A stretch of 64,000 nt of DNA from Allacma fusca. Taxonomy: Eukaryota; Arthropoda; Collembola; Symphypleona; Sminthuridae. The DNA lies in assembly GCA_947179485.1 (NCBI GenBank), contig OX359245.1, positions 8,537,001 to 8,601,000 on the forward strand, written 5' to 3'. Below are positions 1-10,795 of this stretch, in pieces. The position numbers and the translations under genes are program-made. The notes beneath the pieces were generated by a model that was given only the letters and a program-made list of their open reading frames with translations, was not told where the DNA came from and ran no database searches. Positions within the stretch are counted from its first letter, which is position 1; each line of letters begins with the position of its first letter.

Positions 1-2217
1 GAGGCACTCTCCCACATTTGTTGCAATAAAAAATCCATCATTGCTTGAATTTTTGCACTCAAATCTTATTGCAGTGTCTATAACAAAAAACATGTTTTTG
101 CATGACGAAAAATCTGGGGTTACTTTTGCAATTAAACACCCTAACATGAGAATAATTGTTGTTATGTCTACTCTGGAGTTTTTTAATGTACCGCAGCTAG
201 TCATAATAGTAATAACCTTTCTGCCATGCATGCTACGTCCCACATTTATCATTCATTACATAAGGATGGAAAGTGCATTCTCCTCATTTTTGAACCCAGA
301 ATAAACAAATTCATCACTAACTCATATATTATGTACTCTGCATAAACCTGCAGAGCTCTGTATAAATCTGCATGTTAAAATACTCTTAAAAATGGACACT
401 CATGCTCATCCGTTTTTTTATGCCCCATTATTCCGCGTATCTTTAGCCGGAGGTTTAATAATTATTTCGAATCTTTTTATTTTCTTCCTGTGAATATGTT
501 TTACTATATGGGGATCTGAGGTTCGTGGTATGGATGTATCACTTCTGATTGTTAGTGTACTCATCAGCAAATCTAAAGACGTACAAAAGTCATATCTTCA
601 TTTTGTCTTGTAAATAATTTTTATTTGCATTGCATAACGTACTACGATATTTGCAACCTATTAGCTGGTTTTCTTTTCTCTGTATGCATTTCCTCTTAAT
701 CCCGGAAAATATGAATTTATTCCTATAAGGAAATTCATAGATAGTAGATAGGTAATTATTTACCATGAGTTGTGACAGTATCTCCATTTTTTGTTCCCAT
801 TATACTTTACACCGTAGTATTTCCTTTCATATCATCATGTATGTGAATGTAAAGCCGGCTATTGCTCCCGCGTACACGGGCACTTCAGTGTACTTTATGT
901 GCAGAGAGAGAGAGAGAAAGGAAAGCGTATGAAGGACCAACTTTTTTTGCTACTTTTATTTAAATAATGGAAGAGGGAACGATGTAACTCCTCAAGTTTC
1001 TATGAGTCTCGTACCTAGAACGTACCTTCGTATATGTACCAACGTGTATGTATCTTCGGAGATTGTGTTGAATGTCTCAATGTTGAGAACAAGCAGTTTG
1101 AACCTCCTTCCATTAGCAAAACCTTAACCAACGGTTAAATCTGCCACGGGCTTACAAAATGGACGGCGTGGAAGTTTTAAAAATACTTGATTCCAGTGTC
1201 TCTATTTCAACTCTCAATGGAACCCTACATTTCCAGTGTGAGTGTCCCAATGAAAGTATTTCTAATAATTGTCTGTGCGTCGGGATTTCAAATTTATTAT
1301 AATATTCTGGCAAATTTTCTCCACTTTCCTTAATTTTGTTTTAAGCTAAACTAAATAAGGCAGCAGTTTGTCTAACATCAATTACTACTCTCATGAAAAA
1401 ACTACTGTGGCGTTAACTAATTTTAGTCCATCCACGTTGTAGTAACTTTGATGGATTTAAGCCAAGTAAATGGCTTGCCTGCATGGATGTTAAAGGTCTT
1501 TACTCCATGTGTCTTAAAGCGTATTTTCCAGTTCGGGACTTTAAATGGTAATCAGAGCACGACAGAGAAACTACAGTAAAAATGTTTAGTGAAGAATTCC
1601 TCCAAGCATTTGAAATTCAAGGTTAGCATGACAAAGGTTATTTATTAATTTGCGACTTCGAAATACCTGACAAAATTCATAATTATTATGACGAATTACC
1701 TTTATTGTCGGAAAAAACCTTAGTGGAATTCGATGAATTTTCTACTTATCAAAAGGCGTAAGCTCATCGATCGAATGTAAGACCTGCAACATTGAAGGCA
1801 GTGAAATTACTGCTAACGCATCATTCAAAATATTACCATCCCATTTATTACATAAACTTAATATTTGTACTTCGCAAAGGCGTTATTCTCAAAAAGTGTC
1901 ATGAAATTCTGGAATTTACTGAAAGAAAAATATTTGAGCATTTTGTCGACAGCAGTATATCTAGACGAAAAAACGCAACAAATGCTTTTGATAGTGCCAA
2001 CCACAAACAATTTGTTATTTCAGTCTATGGTAGAAGTTTATTGCATCCTTTGCGATTTGTGAACGTCAAAATAGTTACTGATTACTTGCAAGCTAAAACA
2101 ATTATTATCGAAACCCAGCTTCAAGTCATACTATCCTGTTCACCCAGATTTGTCTGTCATGACCATGGAACGAACAAAAAAGAAATACGATTTTTTCGTT
2201 ATGAAGTATTGTTTTAT

Positions 2218-2283
2218 GTAAGCAATTGTTTTAATTTAAAAACCATTTAAATTAGCGGGGTGCACTTAATGTTTGTTGTACAG
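2218..2283 (+). other. 66-bp spliceosomal-type intron in polymerase pseudogene
   Basis: It starts GTAAGC and ends TTGTACAG. Removing it keeps the reading frame across a conserved polymerase block, whereas reading straight through meets a stop. The same intron is in the right arm (9947-10012). Confidence 0.6.
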
Positions 2284-2521
2284 GAAATATCAACCGAATC
2301 ATTATTTTATTTTCTGTCCAGAACTTAGTAAGCTGCATATGCTTGAACTTTACTACGACGTTTTGAAACCCGTCTTTGGGAAACAACTTTCCCTTCTCTA
2401 CACTGATACAGGTAATTTGGTCAATTTTATAACGTTTTTTGAAAGTAAGGCCTTGGAACACTAACATGAACTCAAGTAATTCGAACGTCATCTTAATTAG
2501 TGTACATATAGCTCTGCTTTG

Positions 2522-2555
2522 TATATAAAGACTTCAAGCTTTAGATCTGACACAG
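2522..2555 (+). promoter_or_regulatory. candidate TATA-box promoter inside the intron
   Basis: A TATATAAA-like box at 2522-2529 lies about 46-53 bases before the ATG at 2575, leaving a short leader. It is preserved in the right arm (9702-9708 region, - strand). Position and spacing fit an RNA polymerase II core promoter; no initiator is certain. Confidence 0.4.
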
Positions 2556-2574
2556 ATTTAGTCCTCAGCTCACA

Positions 2575-2885
2575 ATGAGACCTTTATATTTTATTCTTCT
2601 TATCAGTTTGGTTTTTGCCAATAATTACAAATTATTTGTCGAAAAACTTGTGAAACTTGTACCGCGCTGAATTACACGTTTTACAAAGCAGTTTTCAAAA
2701 TTCCGCCTATTGACTATTTATGCACGAAAGATCATAAAGAAATTCCGACTGGATTTATTGTTTTAAGTTATGTGCTGAATACGAAAGTCTGCAAGGGTCT
2801 CTACGAGAGAGAAAAAAAGTGCAAAAATAAATTACTGGATAAATCACACTGTTTCACAGATAACCTCTTTTGTAAAAGTGGCTAG
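2575..2885 (+). CDS. small secreted cysteine-rich protein nested in polymerase intron (frame break)
   Basis: The family is not recognised. ATG at 2575 opens a 31-codon frame whose first ~15 residues look like a signal peptide (hydrophobic Ile/Leu core, Ala end). That frame stops at 2668. The -1 frame is open from 2628 to the stop at 2883-2885 and carries eight cysteines in about 85 residues, including a Cys-x2-Cys, the spacing of a disulphide-stabilised secreted protein. The natural reading is signal peptide plus cysteine-rich domain broken by a one-base shift, with programmed frameshifting or a tiny intron as alternatives. The right arm (9345-9655, - strand) has the same break, so it predates the duplication or was copied by conversion. 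A role in host interaction is only a guess. No toxin family is claimed. Confidence 0.5.
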
Positions 2886-3646
2886 AGTTAAGTTTTTACA
2901 ATCTTATTTTTTATCACGTGTGCTTCATTCTATCTGCTCGGGGATTTTTCAAAACATATATTTAAATTTTTATGGCCCGCACAAACGCACGCGCGGCTAG
3001 AAATTAAATGGCATAGGCAGTGATTGACTCCCTATAAAAGAATAAATCTATCCACAAACATTCTAACTAACATTGACATTGGTTTTATTTCCAGACAGCT
3101 TTCTTGTATCACTATTGGATCCCCATAATAACTTGAATGCACAAATGAAATCTCTGCAGTGTATGGAATTCTCCAATCTAGCTACTGACGATCCTTTATA
3201 CAGCAGTGAAAATAAAGAAGTTGGATACTTGAAACTTGAACATTACGACTTTTTAACCTTTTTTCGGAATCAGAGCTAAGCAATATGCTATTGAAAAATG
3301 GACGGCTCACACGTTTTAAAATCTAAAAGTATTAGCGCGTCAAGTATGAAAACAACACCAACCGAAACGTTTAAACGTGTTCTTTCTGACGACACTGTAG
3401 TCCACACTGATGTGAATCAGCTAAAATTAATAAACCAAAGCATCTATGACACGAGTGTTAGGGGAAACAACTTTTTTGCATTAGCTACAAAACGTTGTTT
3501 ACCATTTATAATACATTTACGTGCGTTTGGACATAAAGACATCCAAAACGGATGTACATATACATGTGAATGCTTAAATTCGATCGTAAATGACTCTGCG
3601 ACCATTTGCAAATATGCACTCGAGCAAACACCTTCACCCCAATCAA

Positions 3647-4320
3647 ATGACATTCGAATTTCATCATCGTAGCCTTTTTTTATGTATATTACGATTTTTA
3701 CTTTTTATTAAAAACATTTACAATTATTTGCAGGCTTGTAATAGCTGGACCAACGGCTTGCGGAAAACGTACGTTGGTTAAGGAAACGCTCGTAAGACAA
3801 AGTGAACGTTTTTCCAAACCCTTTGATCAGATTATAATTGTTTATAAGCAAACGCAGCATATGTGTACGCAATTGAAGAATGACATTCCAAACATTATTA
3901 TCACAAATAGCTTTGAAGATTCTCGCCATCAAAGAGGTCGCTCTTATTTCTTGACGATTTCATGATGGAAATAAGCAAATCGTACAACGAGAATATAACT
4001 AAACTTTTTACTATACAATCACATCATTTAAATTGCACGGTTGTTATCGCAGTTCAGAATTTGTTTATTTTTAAATCGTTGAAAACATTGTCACTAAATT
4101 CTACACCTACGATTATATTTAATAATGCCAGGGATTAAAGCACATTGTATCATCTTGGTAGGCAGTTCATGCCAGAGAATGTTACGTTTTTACTCAAATG
4201 TTATCAACCGTCGATGAAGATTATCAGATACTTGGTGATTGATTAGTCTCCAGAACTTGACGATTTGTTTCGTGTGAGAAGTACCCTTTTTTCGGGTATA
4301 AAAACTGGGATTTACATATC
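3647..4320 (+). pseudogene. Polinton packaging ATPase (FtsK/HerA-like), decayed
   Basis: This family pumps DNA into virions. The P-loop (Walker A, Gly-Pro-Thr-x-Cys-Gly-Lys) is read at about 3745-3770. The frame stays open to ~3925, then shifts and gives the Walker B region (hydrophobic run, Leu-Asp-Asp) near 3950. The C-terminal part follows in pieces with stops near 4137 and 4243. A likely first exon begins at ATG 3647 and the P-loop exon starts right after an acceptor-like TATTTGCAG (ends 3732), so a third intron at 3670-3732 is possible. As it stands the donor or phase is off by one base. It follows the polymerase directly, the usual Polinton neighbourhood. Confidence 0.75.
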
Positions 4321-4389
4321 TTCCTCTCAGTGTAATTCGGCTATTGGTTCGAATAAGACCAATGAAGGTGAAGTGTTTTAGATAACGTT

Positions 4390-4650
4390 AATTTTTTTGA
4401 AATTTGTTTGAAGTGCAAAACAAAAAATCAATTAAAGAAAAGTTTATAATCAGGAACATCTGAACAGGCTAAAGCTGTTATAGAAGTGGTTTATAATTTT
4501 AACGATTCCAGTTTCATTAAAAATAAGTAAAAGGTAGTTCGACAAGGGTTACTCAAAGATAAAACGTTTCTAGATATGGTTCTATCAAATAAAATCCTAA
4601 TTTTAAACATTATCGCAACATTTCTATGCTCTATAGCTGAATAAAAATTG
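4390..4650 (+). pseudogene. small Polinton protein next to the ATPase, decayed
   Basis: A frame from about 4457 to the stop at 4641 (one internal stop near 4527) has an Ala/Val/Ile-rich helix, then Lys-rich and hydrophobic stretches. This composition and position fit a small conserved protein often found beside the ATPase in Polintons. The exact family is uncertain. An open frame on the opposite strand here is treated as a shadow. Confidence 0.4.
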
Positions 4651-4652
4651 CT

Positions 4653-4877
4653 TTGGTTATGATTCAAATAATGAAAGTGGTTAGTCGAAAAGAATTTGAA
4701 GAGTTTCAAGCATATAAGCGTAGACGCCTTCCTAACGAGCGTTTAGAGGGAGAGGTTAACAATCAAGTAACAACTTCAATTGTAAACACTCATAAGCAAA
4801 ATATTTATAACTGGATTGGGTTTAAGAATATAAACAAATTACATACAAAGCCAAAACTCAAAACAATCCAAGTGTAA
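4653..4877 (+). CDS. 74-residue hypothetical protein in Polinton capsid cluster
   Basis: Frame from ATG 4653 (or 4668) to the stop at 4875, ending five bases before the next start codon at 4882, as expected in the compact Polinton gene cluster. The product is charged (Lys/Arg/Glu-rich N-terminal half) and has no recognised motif. It may be an intact small virion protein or a remnant. Confidence 0.35.
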   Translation: MVMIQIMKVVSRKEFEEFQAYKRRRLPNERLEGEVNNQVTTSIVNTHKQNIYNWIGFKNINKLHTKPKLKTIQV

Positions 4878-4881
4878 TAAT

Positions 4882-5945
4882 ATGGCGTCTGATCGTGTTG
4901 AAACGTTTTTCGCAGTAATACGAATTCCGGATTTTACGAATTATTATTCTGATAATAATGCTTTGCCATTTAAAAATAGTTTATTTGTGAATTTAGGAAA
5001 TGATGCAAATGATTTTGAAGTTGCTTTGGCCGGGATTGATTTCAGACAGGACTTGGAAAAAATATTTTTTCATTAAAAACTAATAGCCAAATGAAAGTAG
5101 TTGTACAGCCCGAAAATCAAGACATGCTGCTAATTCCAAAACAAGCGAGAACATTTATTGATAAGATTTCGAAAACAAACGAATATTTAGAAAGTCTATG
5201 GATGTTCAAATACTATGTTTCGGAGAAGACGATAGTGTTTTTGTGATAATTGATAATCAAACTGAAAGTAGTTTGACTATAGCAAAGGAAATAAGTTTTA
5301 TTCTAGGACTCGCTTCAAATATTATAACGACTGGAAGACATCAAGATATTACGGCAGTAAATGTCCAGGAATTTAAAAAATTTAGTGAAGATAATAATTA
5401 TCCATACGCCGGCAAAAATAGAAACAGTTTCGTTTGACAGCGTTGAAGGTATACATTCCGTTCAATCTGCTACTACCTTACAAAACGTTTTAAATCTAAC
5501 TGTAACATCAAAAAAATTATATCAGTACTTGATCTTTTTCATACAAGATGAGTGGTTAGGCGTTTAAAAAAGTATTGAAAATCCGTTAGCTCAAAAGTTG
5601 TTTTTTTTATACTGATCTATCTAAAATATTAAATTGCCACGAAGAATTGACTTTAGCACCTGATATACCTGCATATGTATTTTCCAGCATAAATCTACAA
5701 ATTAGGCCTAAGTTCATTTTAATTCAATTGGGCAATATTAGACCAAGTATGATAGGGAGTAAAACAGCCTATGTGCTTCGTATAATAAATACGGAAACAT
5801 TTACAGGGGGTAATAAATACCCACGGGGGACATGTGGTACCACCCTATTATAGATAAAAGTTTACAATGCATTCTTTGCCTTATAACCGACGACAATTTA
5901 ACCGTGAATTCAGTCACTTCTTTACAAGCAACGCAAGTTGTTTTT
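4882..5945 (+). pseudogene. Polinton penton-like minor capsid protein, decayed
   Basis: Successive overlapping frames (4882-5076, ~5060-5195, 5198-5437, 5647-5853, 5832-5945) together give the features of the single-jelly-roll minor capsid protein. The N-terminal block lies just after the first Met, an Ile-Leu-Gly-Leu block near 5305, and a C-terminal Asp-Asp-containing strand followed by a His-Phe-Gly-Arg end near 5940. At least four frameshifts separate the pieces. Its place between ATPase and major capsid protein, and a second copy at 14.56-15.24 kb, support the call. It would form the five-fold vertices of a capsid. Confidence 0.65.
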
Positions 5946-6175
5946 CATTTTGGAAGACGCTCCATGCGCAATATTAAATGTGTTAACGGTTGTTCTTTGG
6001 AAAAACCAAGGTCTATGGAATCGTCTTCAAGAAGTATACCACTTCGCGGCAAACATCAAAACTTTGCAACGAAATAATCAAAAAACATTAAAAAGAAACC
6101 AAGTGTCAACAATTCTAAAACTATACGCGTCAAGCCTAAACGTAGCTTGAAAAAACGAAAGGCCAAAAGGGTATA
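5945..6175 (+). pseudogene. basic core-like small protein, decayed
   Basis: Directly after the penton end, a short frame begins with an Arg/Met-rich stretch. After a frame change it ends in a very Lys/Arg-rich tail (about 6085-6175, more than half basic) before a TAA. Such basic tails are typical of small DNA-binding core proteins placed between the two capsid genes in Polintons. The family assignment rests on composition and position. Confidence 0.45.
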
Positions 6176-6234
6176 ATCCATCGTTTAGATCTGAACTAGA
6201 CTTGAGCTATGATAAAAACACGGATATTTAAGTT

Positions 6235-7012
6235 GTCTAGTCTACAGATCAAATATTGTACCCTGTAAGCAATTTCGAAAACCCTGACGTTCCTATTGAA
6301 TTTTTCTATTAAGGTAACTCCGCATATATTGATGCTAAAGAAAGTTATCTATCATACCAATTAAAAATTCTGAAGGCCGACGGATCTTCCCATGCGTCTG
6401 GTGATGTTGTTTCCACACTCAATATCTTGTCATGTTCTATTTTCAAAAATATGGAAATAACCATGAACGGAAAAGTGGTATGGGAGGCTCAAAATTCGTT
6501 TGCACACATTAGCTATTTGCAAACGTTTATAGAAAATAAGCAACGAAACCTAGAATTGCAACGTTTTTACCTTGACACCCCTTCCACAAATATGGCTGGC
6601 GACACAAATTTAGATATGCTAAACGAAGAACGTTTTTGTCTTCGAGTAAAACCGTGGAATTAAGAATGCCCTTGCTTTGTAATATTGGGAGTACAACAAA
6701 TTATGTACATTCCTTCTAATATAAGTGTAGGAATTAAACTTACCAGAACTTCTCCAGATAGCGCTGGTTATAGAATTGAGTTGACTTGATTGAATAGGGA
6801 ATGAAGTATAAGCTCGTTTTCCGTAAACACACGGTTTCCAAAGAAATTACTTAATAACATGAAACCCTCTTTTCAAAATATAGAAGTATTAAAATTCCTG
6901 TAAAAAATTATAATTAACCAAGGTACTTTTACCAGCTGGTACATACAGCTTACCCAACACATTTCTTTCTACTGGTAATTTGCAGAATTATATTTGTCTT
7001 GGACTAGTGTCT
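6235..7012 (+). pseudogene. Polinton major capsid protein (double jelly-roll), truncated
   Basis: A frame from ~6250 to the stop at 6661 (internal stop near 6313) reads like the first jelly-roll of adintovirus/Polinton major capsid proteins: an N-terminal Pro-Ile-Glu-Phe strand, an Asp-containing strand, and a block with a Met-Asn-Gly turn near 6465. More capsid-like pieces follow at 6664-6790 and about 6915-7012 after frame changes. The gene then runs into hAT-1, which replaces the rest. The capsid gene is therefore older than the hAT insertion. Confidence 0.7.
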
Positions 7013-9219
7013 CAGTGTCTTTTCAGTAGTGTTTTTATCATTTGCAAGTTAACCGCAACTACAAGTTTAACTTGCAATTTCGGTTCAATTACAGTTATTT
7101 CAAGCTTCGTACTTGCTTCTGTCGGCGCAACTGCAATACTAGGCCACTTAAATTGCAATTAGGCAAACAAGCAATAATTGCAATTGCGGTTTAAAAGAAT
7201 AGCAATTGCATAAGATGCAATTGCAATTGCAAGTACGTGTACGGCATACAGTAGCCGATCTCAAGAGTACTTATCAAGTTAATTGCAAATTATGGTCATT
7301 TCAGCGCGAAAATGCACACTGCCCCACTCAAGCGTTATTTACATACAGAACCACGAGGATCGACTGAACATGGCATGGTTTTCCCATGCAATTTCATCAA
7401 AATACATATCATGAGCCCGCATTGCCAGTACCTGTTCCTTTGTATGCAGCCGTTTGCAACTCATGATTGACTGTTAATTTCGAACATAACTTAAAACGGC
7501 TCATTTTGGTGGCTTCAAATTCCCGAGTAGTTACATGTTTTTATTACATAAGTAGCTAAAGTCACTATGGACGAAGCCGAAATATTCGTAGAATCCATTA
7601 TTGCTCCAGCAAAAGAAATTGAGGTTATACTAAGGAAGAAAAAATCTGAAGTGCACGAACACTTTACGTGGAATGAAAGAATTTCAAAATGGGAATGTCT
7701 TCACTGCACGTAAGTAACTAAAAATAATTATGTTTATGTATTTATTTTTACACGATTTACAGTCAAATGCTTTTAATTAAGGGTATCATAAAATGCAGTA
7801 AATAGATCTAAAATATCGTTTTTTATTTTTCCAGGTCTAAGTATACACCTTAAAAAAGAGGAGGTACCAGTAACCGGAAAGGACATTTAGTTTTAAAACA
7901 TCCGGAGCTAACATCATCCTGGAACGTAGTACACTCCTCAAGTGCTAACACTGGCATTAAAAAATACTTTTAAAAGAGCGATGGCGTGATTAGTTGATAT
8001 AAAATCCTCAATAAAATCACTAGCTAGTTTAGTTCTTATTGTGATGTTTCAGAGCTTTAGTTGTTCAGCAAGGTAGGAGCTTAAATAATATGAAGTAGAA
8101 CCAAATTTGAGTTAATAAGCTAACGTTTTGCTGTTTCAGAATTTATTATAGCCTTGTTTAAAATTCGGGGATCTTTTTATTCAAAACGAGAACTAATGTT
8201 CATTTAAATCATTTAACAGGTCAAAACGGTATCCGCAGAGGAGCACAACAATTTATTGATGGAATTCATCATTCTTCAGAATCAACCATTTTCCTTGGTT
8301 CAAGCAGAGTCATTCATAAAGTTAGTGAATTACGGCCGAGATCCCCCTTTTGAAATACCAAAGAAAGATGCAATCAAGTCCAAACTGACTCAGTTGTACC
8401 ATGACAAGAAGGAGTCTATAAAAACAAGTTTACTAGTAAGTCAGAATTTATACTATAGAACATTAACGCAGCATAATAATTCTGCTACCGACATCATAAC
8501 TAAAACACAAAATACATTTTCAGGACTCGCCCGAGAAAATATCATTGGTAGTAGATTGTTGGAGTACTAAAAGCATGAAGTCTTTCCAAGGTATTTTAGC
8601 AACATGGGTAGATAGTGACTGGAACTATCAGCAGGTGGTTTTAGACTTGGACGTGCTTCATCATTCTCACTCGGGAAAAACCTTGGCAGAATCCATGTTT
8701 CGTGTAATAAATGAGTTTGAAATTGCTCATAAAATTTTGGCCGTTACTTGCGACAACGCAAGTAACATGGATACAATGATGGAAGAACTGGCAAGACTAT
8801 TAAAGGAAAAGGTACTTACTGTTAGCACTAAAATTATATTTAATGGCCAAGTATTTTAAGCGAAGGTGAAAATAAACTGTTTGTGGAACCTTTTTGAAAT
8901 ATTTAATATAATTTATTTAATCATGAACAAATAGAAGCACTCAGAATTAATTTTGCATGAAAGTAAATTTTGTGTTCATAAATTTTATTGTTGATAAATT
9001 ACGTTGTATCAATTTAAAATACATTAGTAATTACTATGACTTATTTTTGCTGCATTTCAACAGGATATTGTTCTTAATCGAGCAGACATCAGGATTCGTT
9101 GTTTGGCACACATAATAAATCTAGCATGTCAGGCTTCAATTAATGTCCTTAAAGATATTGGAAAAAAGGAGATCCAGGGAATAATTCATCCCGATGATAG
9201 CGAGGAACACGTTTCTGGA
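7013..9219 (+). mobile_element. hAT-1: truncated intron-containing hAT transposon
   Basis: It begins where capsid coding stops (about 7012-7025, exact end not fixed). The first ~280 bases hold many copies of the palindromic motif TTGCAATT/AATTGCAA (7035-7290), the type of subterminal array seen in the other hAT elements here. The transposase gene follows. The element is cut at 9219/9220 by the palindrome arm, so its right end is missing and no target duplication can be checked. Confidence 0.75.
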
Positions 9220-9225
9220 ATTTAA
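7567..9225 (+). pseudogene. hAT-1 transposase, 5' half
   Basis: Five exons with GT-AG borders: 7567-7709, 7835-~7970, 8220-8435, 8524-8811 and 9064 to the truncation. Exons 1-2 encode a BED zinc finger (Cys-x2-Cys, later His-x-Leu-Lys-His), with an in-frame TAA near 7853. Exon 4 contains the Asp-x-Trp start of the RNase-H-like core and the Asp-Asn-Ala-Ser-Asn block. Exon 5 contains the Arg-Cys-Leu-Ala-His-Ile-Ile-Asn-Leu block. Exon borders match hAT-2, so the two belong to one intron-rich family. The C-terminal dimerisation half is lost. Confidence 0.8.
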
Positions 9226-9344
9226 TTTCTAGCCGGGCGTGCGTTTATGCGGGCCATAAAAATTTAAATATATGTTTTGAAAAATCCCCGAGCAGATAGA
9301 ATGAAGCACACGTGATAAAAAATAAGATTGTAAAAACTTTAACT

Positions 9345-9655
9345 CTAGCCACTTTTACAAAAGAGGTTATCTGTGAAACAGTGTGATTTATCCAGTAATT
9401 TATTTTTGCACTTTTTTTCTCTCTCGTAGAGACCCTTGCAGACTTTCGTATTCAGCACATAACTTAAAACAATAAATCCAGTCGGAATTTCTTTATGATC
9501 TTTCGTGCATAAATAGTCAATAGGCGGAATTTTGAAAACTGCTTTGTAAAACGTGTAATTCAGCGCGGTACAAGTTTCACAAGTTTTTCGACAAATAATT
9601 TGTAATTATTGGCAAAAACCAAACTGATAAGAAGAATAAAATATAAAGGTCTCAT
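9345..9655 (-). CDS. second copy of nested cysteine-rich secreted reading frame
   Basis: Start codon at 9655-9653 and stop at 9347-9345, the mirror of 2575-2885. Signal-peptide frame, frame break and eight cysteines are the same. Here it sits in a truncated intron beside hAT-1, with the TATA box retained upstream (near 9705). Confidence 0.45.
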
Positions 9656-9818
9656 TGTGAGCTGAGGACTAAATCTGTGTCAGATCTAAAGCTTGAAGTC
9701 TTTATATACAAAGCAGAGCTATATGTACACTAATTAAGATGACGTTCGAATTACTTGAGTTCATGTTAGTGTTCCAAGGCCTTACTTTCAAAAAACGTTA
9801 TAAAATTGACCAAATTAC

Positions 9819-10795
9819 CTGTATCAGTGTAGAGAAGGGAAAGTTGTTTCCCAAAGACGGGTTTCAAAACGTCGTAGTAAAGTTCAAGCATATGCAGCTT
9901 ACTAAGTTCTGGACAGAAAATAAAATAATGATTCGGTTGGTATTTCCTGTACAACAAACATTAAGTGCACCCCGCTAATTTAAATGGTTTTTAAATTAAA
10001 ACAATTGCTTACATAAAACAATACTTCATAACGAAAAAATCGTATTTCTTTTTTGTTCGTTCCATGGTCATGACATACAAATCTGGGTGAACAGGATAGT
10101 ATGACTTGAAGCTGGGTTTCGATAATAATTGTTTTAGCTTGCAAGTAATCAGTAACTATTTTGACGTTCACAAATCGCAAAGGATGCAATAAACTTCTAC
10201 CATAGACTGAAATAACAAATTGTTTGTGGTTGGCACTATCAAAAGCATTTTTTGCGTTTTTTCGTCTAGATATACTGCTGTCGACAAAATGCTCAAATAT
10301 TTTTCTTTCAGTAAATTCCAGAATTTCATGACACTTTTTGAGAATAACGCCTTTGCGAAGTACAAATATTAAGTTTATGTAATAAATGGGATGGTAATAT
10401 TTTGAATGATGCGTTAGCAGTAATTTCACTGCCTTCAATGTTGCAGGTCTTACATTCGATCGATGAGCTTACGCCTTTTGATAAGTAGAAAATTCATCGA
10501 ATTCCACTAAGGTTTTTTCCGACAATAAAGGTAATTCGTCATAATAATTATGAATTTTGTCAGGTATTTCGAAGTCGCAAATTAATAAATAACCTTTGTC
10601 ATGCTAACCTTGAATTTCAAATGCTTGGAGGAATTCTTCACTAAACATTTTTACTGTAGTTTCTCTGTCGTGCTCTGATTACCATTTAAAGTCCCGAACT
10701 GGAAAATACGCTTTAAGACACATGGAGTAAAGACCTTTAACATCCATGCAGGCAAGCCATTTACTTGGCTTAAATCCATCAAAGTTACTACAACG
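9819..10795 (-). pseudogene. second copy of Polinton DNA polymerase B fragment (palindrome arm)
   Basis: Mirror copy of 1435-2411: exon 10795-10013, intron 10012-9947, exon 9946-9819. It has the same one-base shift and stops as the left copy, plus a few substitutions. It is truncated inside the second intron at the arm edge, so it lacks the rest of motif C and the C-terminus. Confidence 0.8.

Larger units (their letters stand above)
1..3009 (+). repeat. left arm of a giant inverted repeat (palindrome)
   Basis: Bases 1-3009 equal the reverse complement of 9220-12229. For almost the whole length the paired positions sum to 12230, with one single-base indel after about 2885, so the arms are collinear. 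I noticed only a few substitutions, for example in the reading frames at 1792-2250 and 2252-2491. The inner edge is sharp: identity stops after 3009 and before 9220. The left arm is cut by the window start, so it may be longer. It holds part of a Polinton DNA polymerase, a nested small secreted reading frame, and about 1.4 kb of upstream sequence with no recognised gene (including a short GA-repeat near 905-920). Confidence 0.95.
2412..3094 (+). other. 683-bp intron interrupting polymerase motif C
   Basis: The donor is AG/GTAATT and the acceptor TTTATTTCCAG, with a good pyrimidine tract. The cut falls inside the codons of the catalytic Asp-x-Asp signature. Splicing would bring the two acidic positions together, while the unspliced frame replaces the second one. 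The intron also holds a TATA box and a small signal-peptide reading frame on the same strand. The right arm has only the first ~600 bases (9220-9818). Confidence 0.7.
1435..3672 (+). pseudogene. Polinton/Maverick protein-primed DNA polymerase B, decayed, with two introns
   Basis: This is the palm and C-terminal part of a family-B DNA polymerase of the Polinton/adintovirus type, which replicates the element's DNA. Motif A is readable near 1483-1520 (Asp then a Leu-Tyr pair). The motif B region (Tyr-Gly within a conserved block) is near 2020-2090, and motif C is split between 2402-2411 and 3095. Exons are about 1435-2217, 2284-2411 and 3095-3672. Both introns have GT-AG ends and restore family-like frame. 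The C-terminal segment (3298-3560) ends in the usual Gly-His block. Damage: in-frame stops near 1549, 1624 and 1758, a one-base shift near 2098, and two stops at 3279-3297. The N-terminal exonuclease part is not recognisable. Established: the family. Inferred: the introns. Confidence 0.8.
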
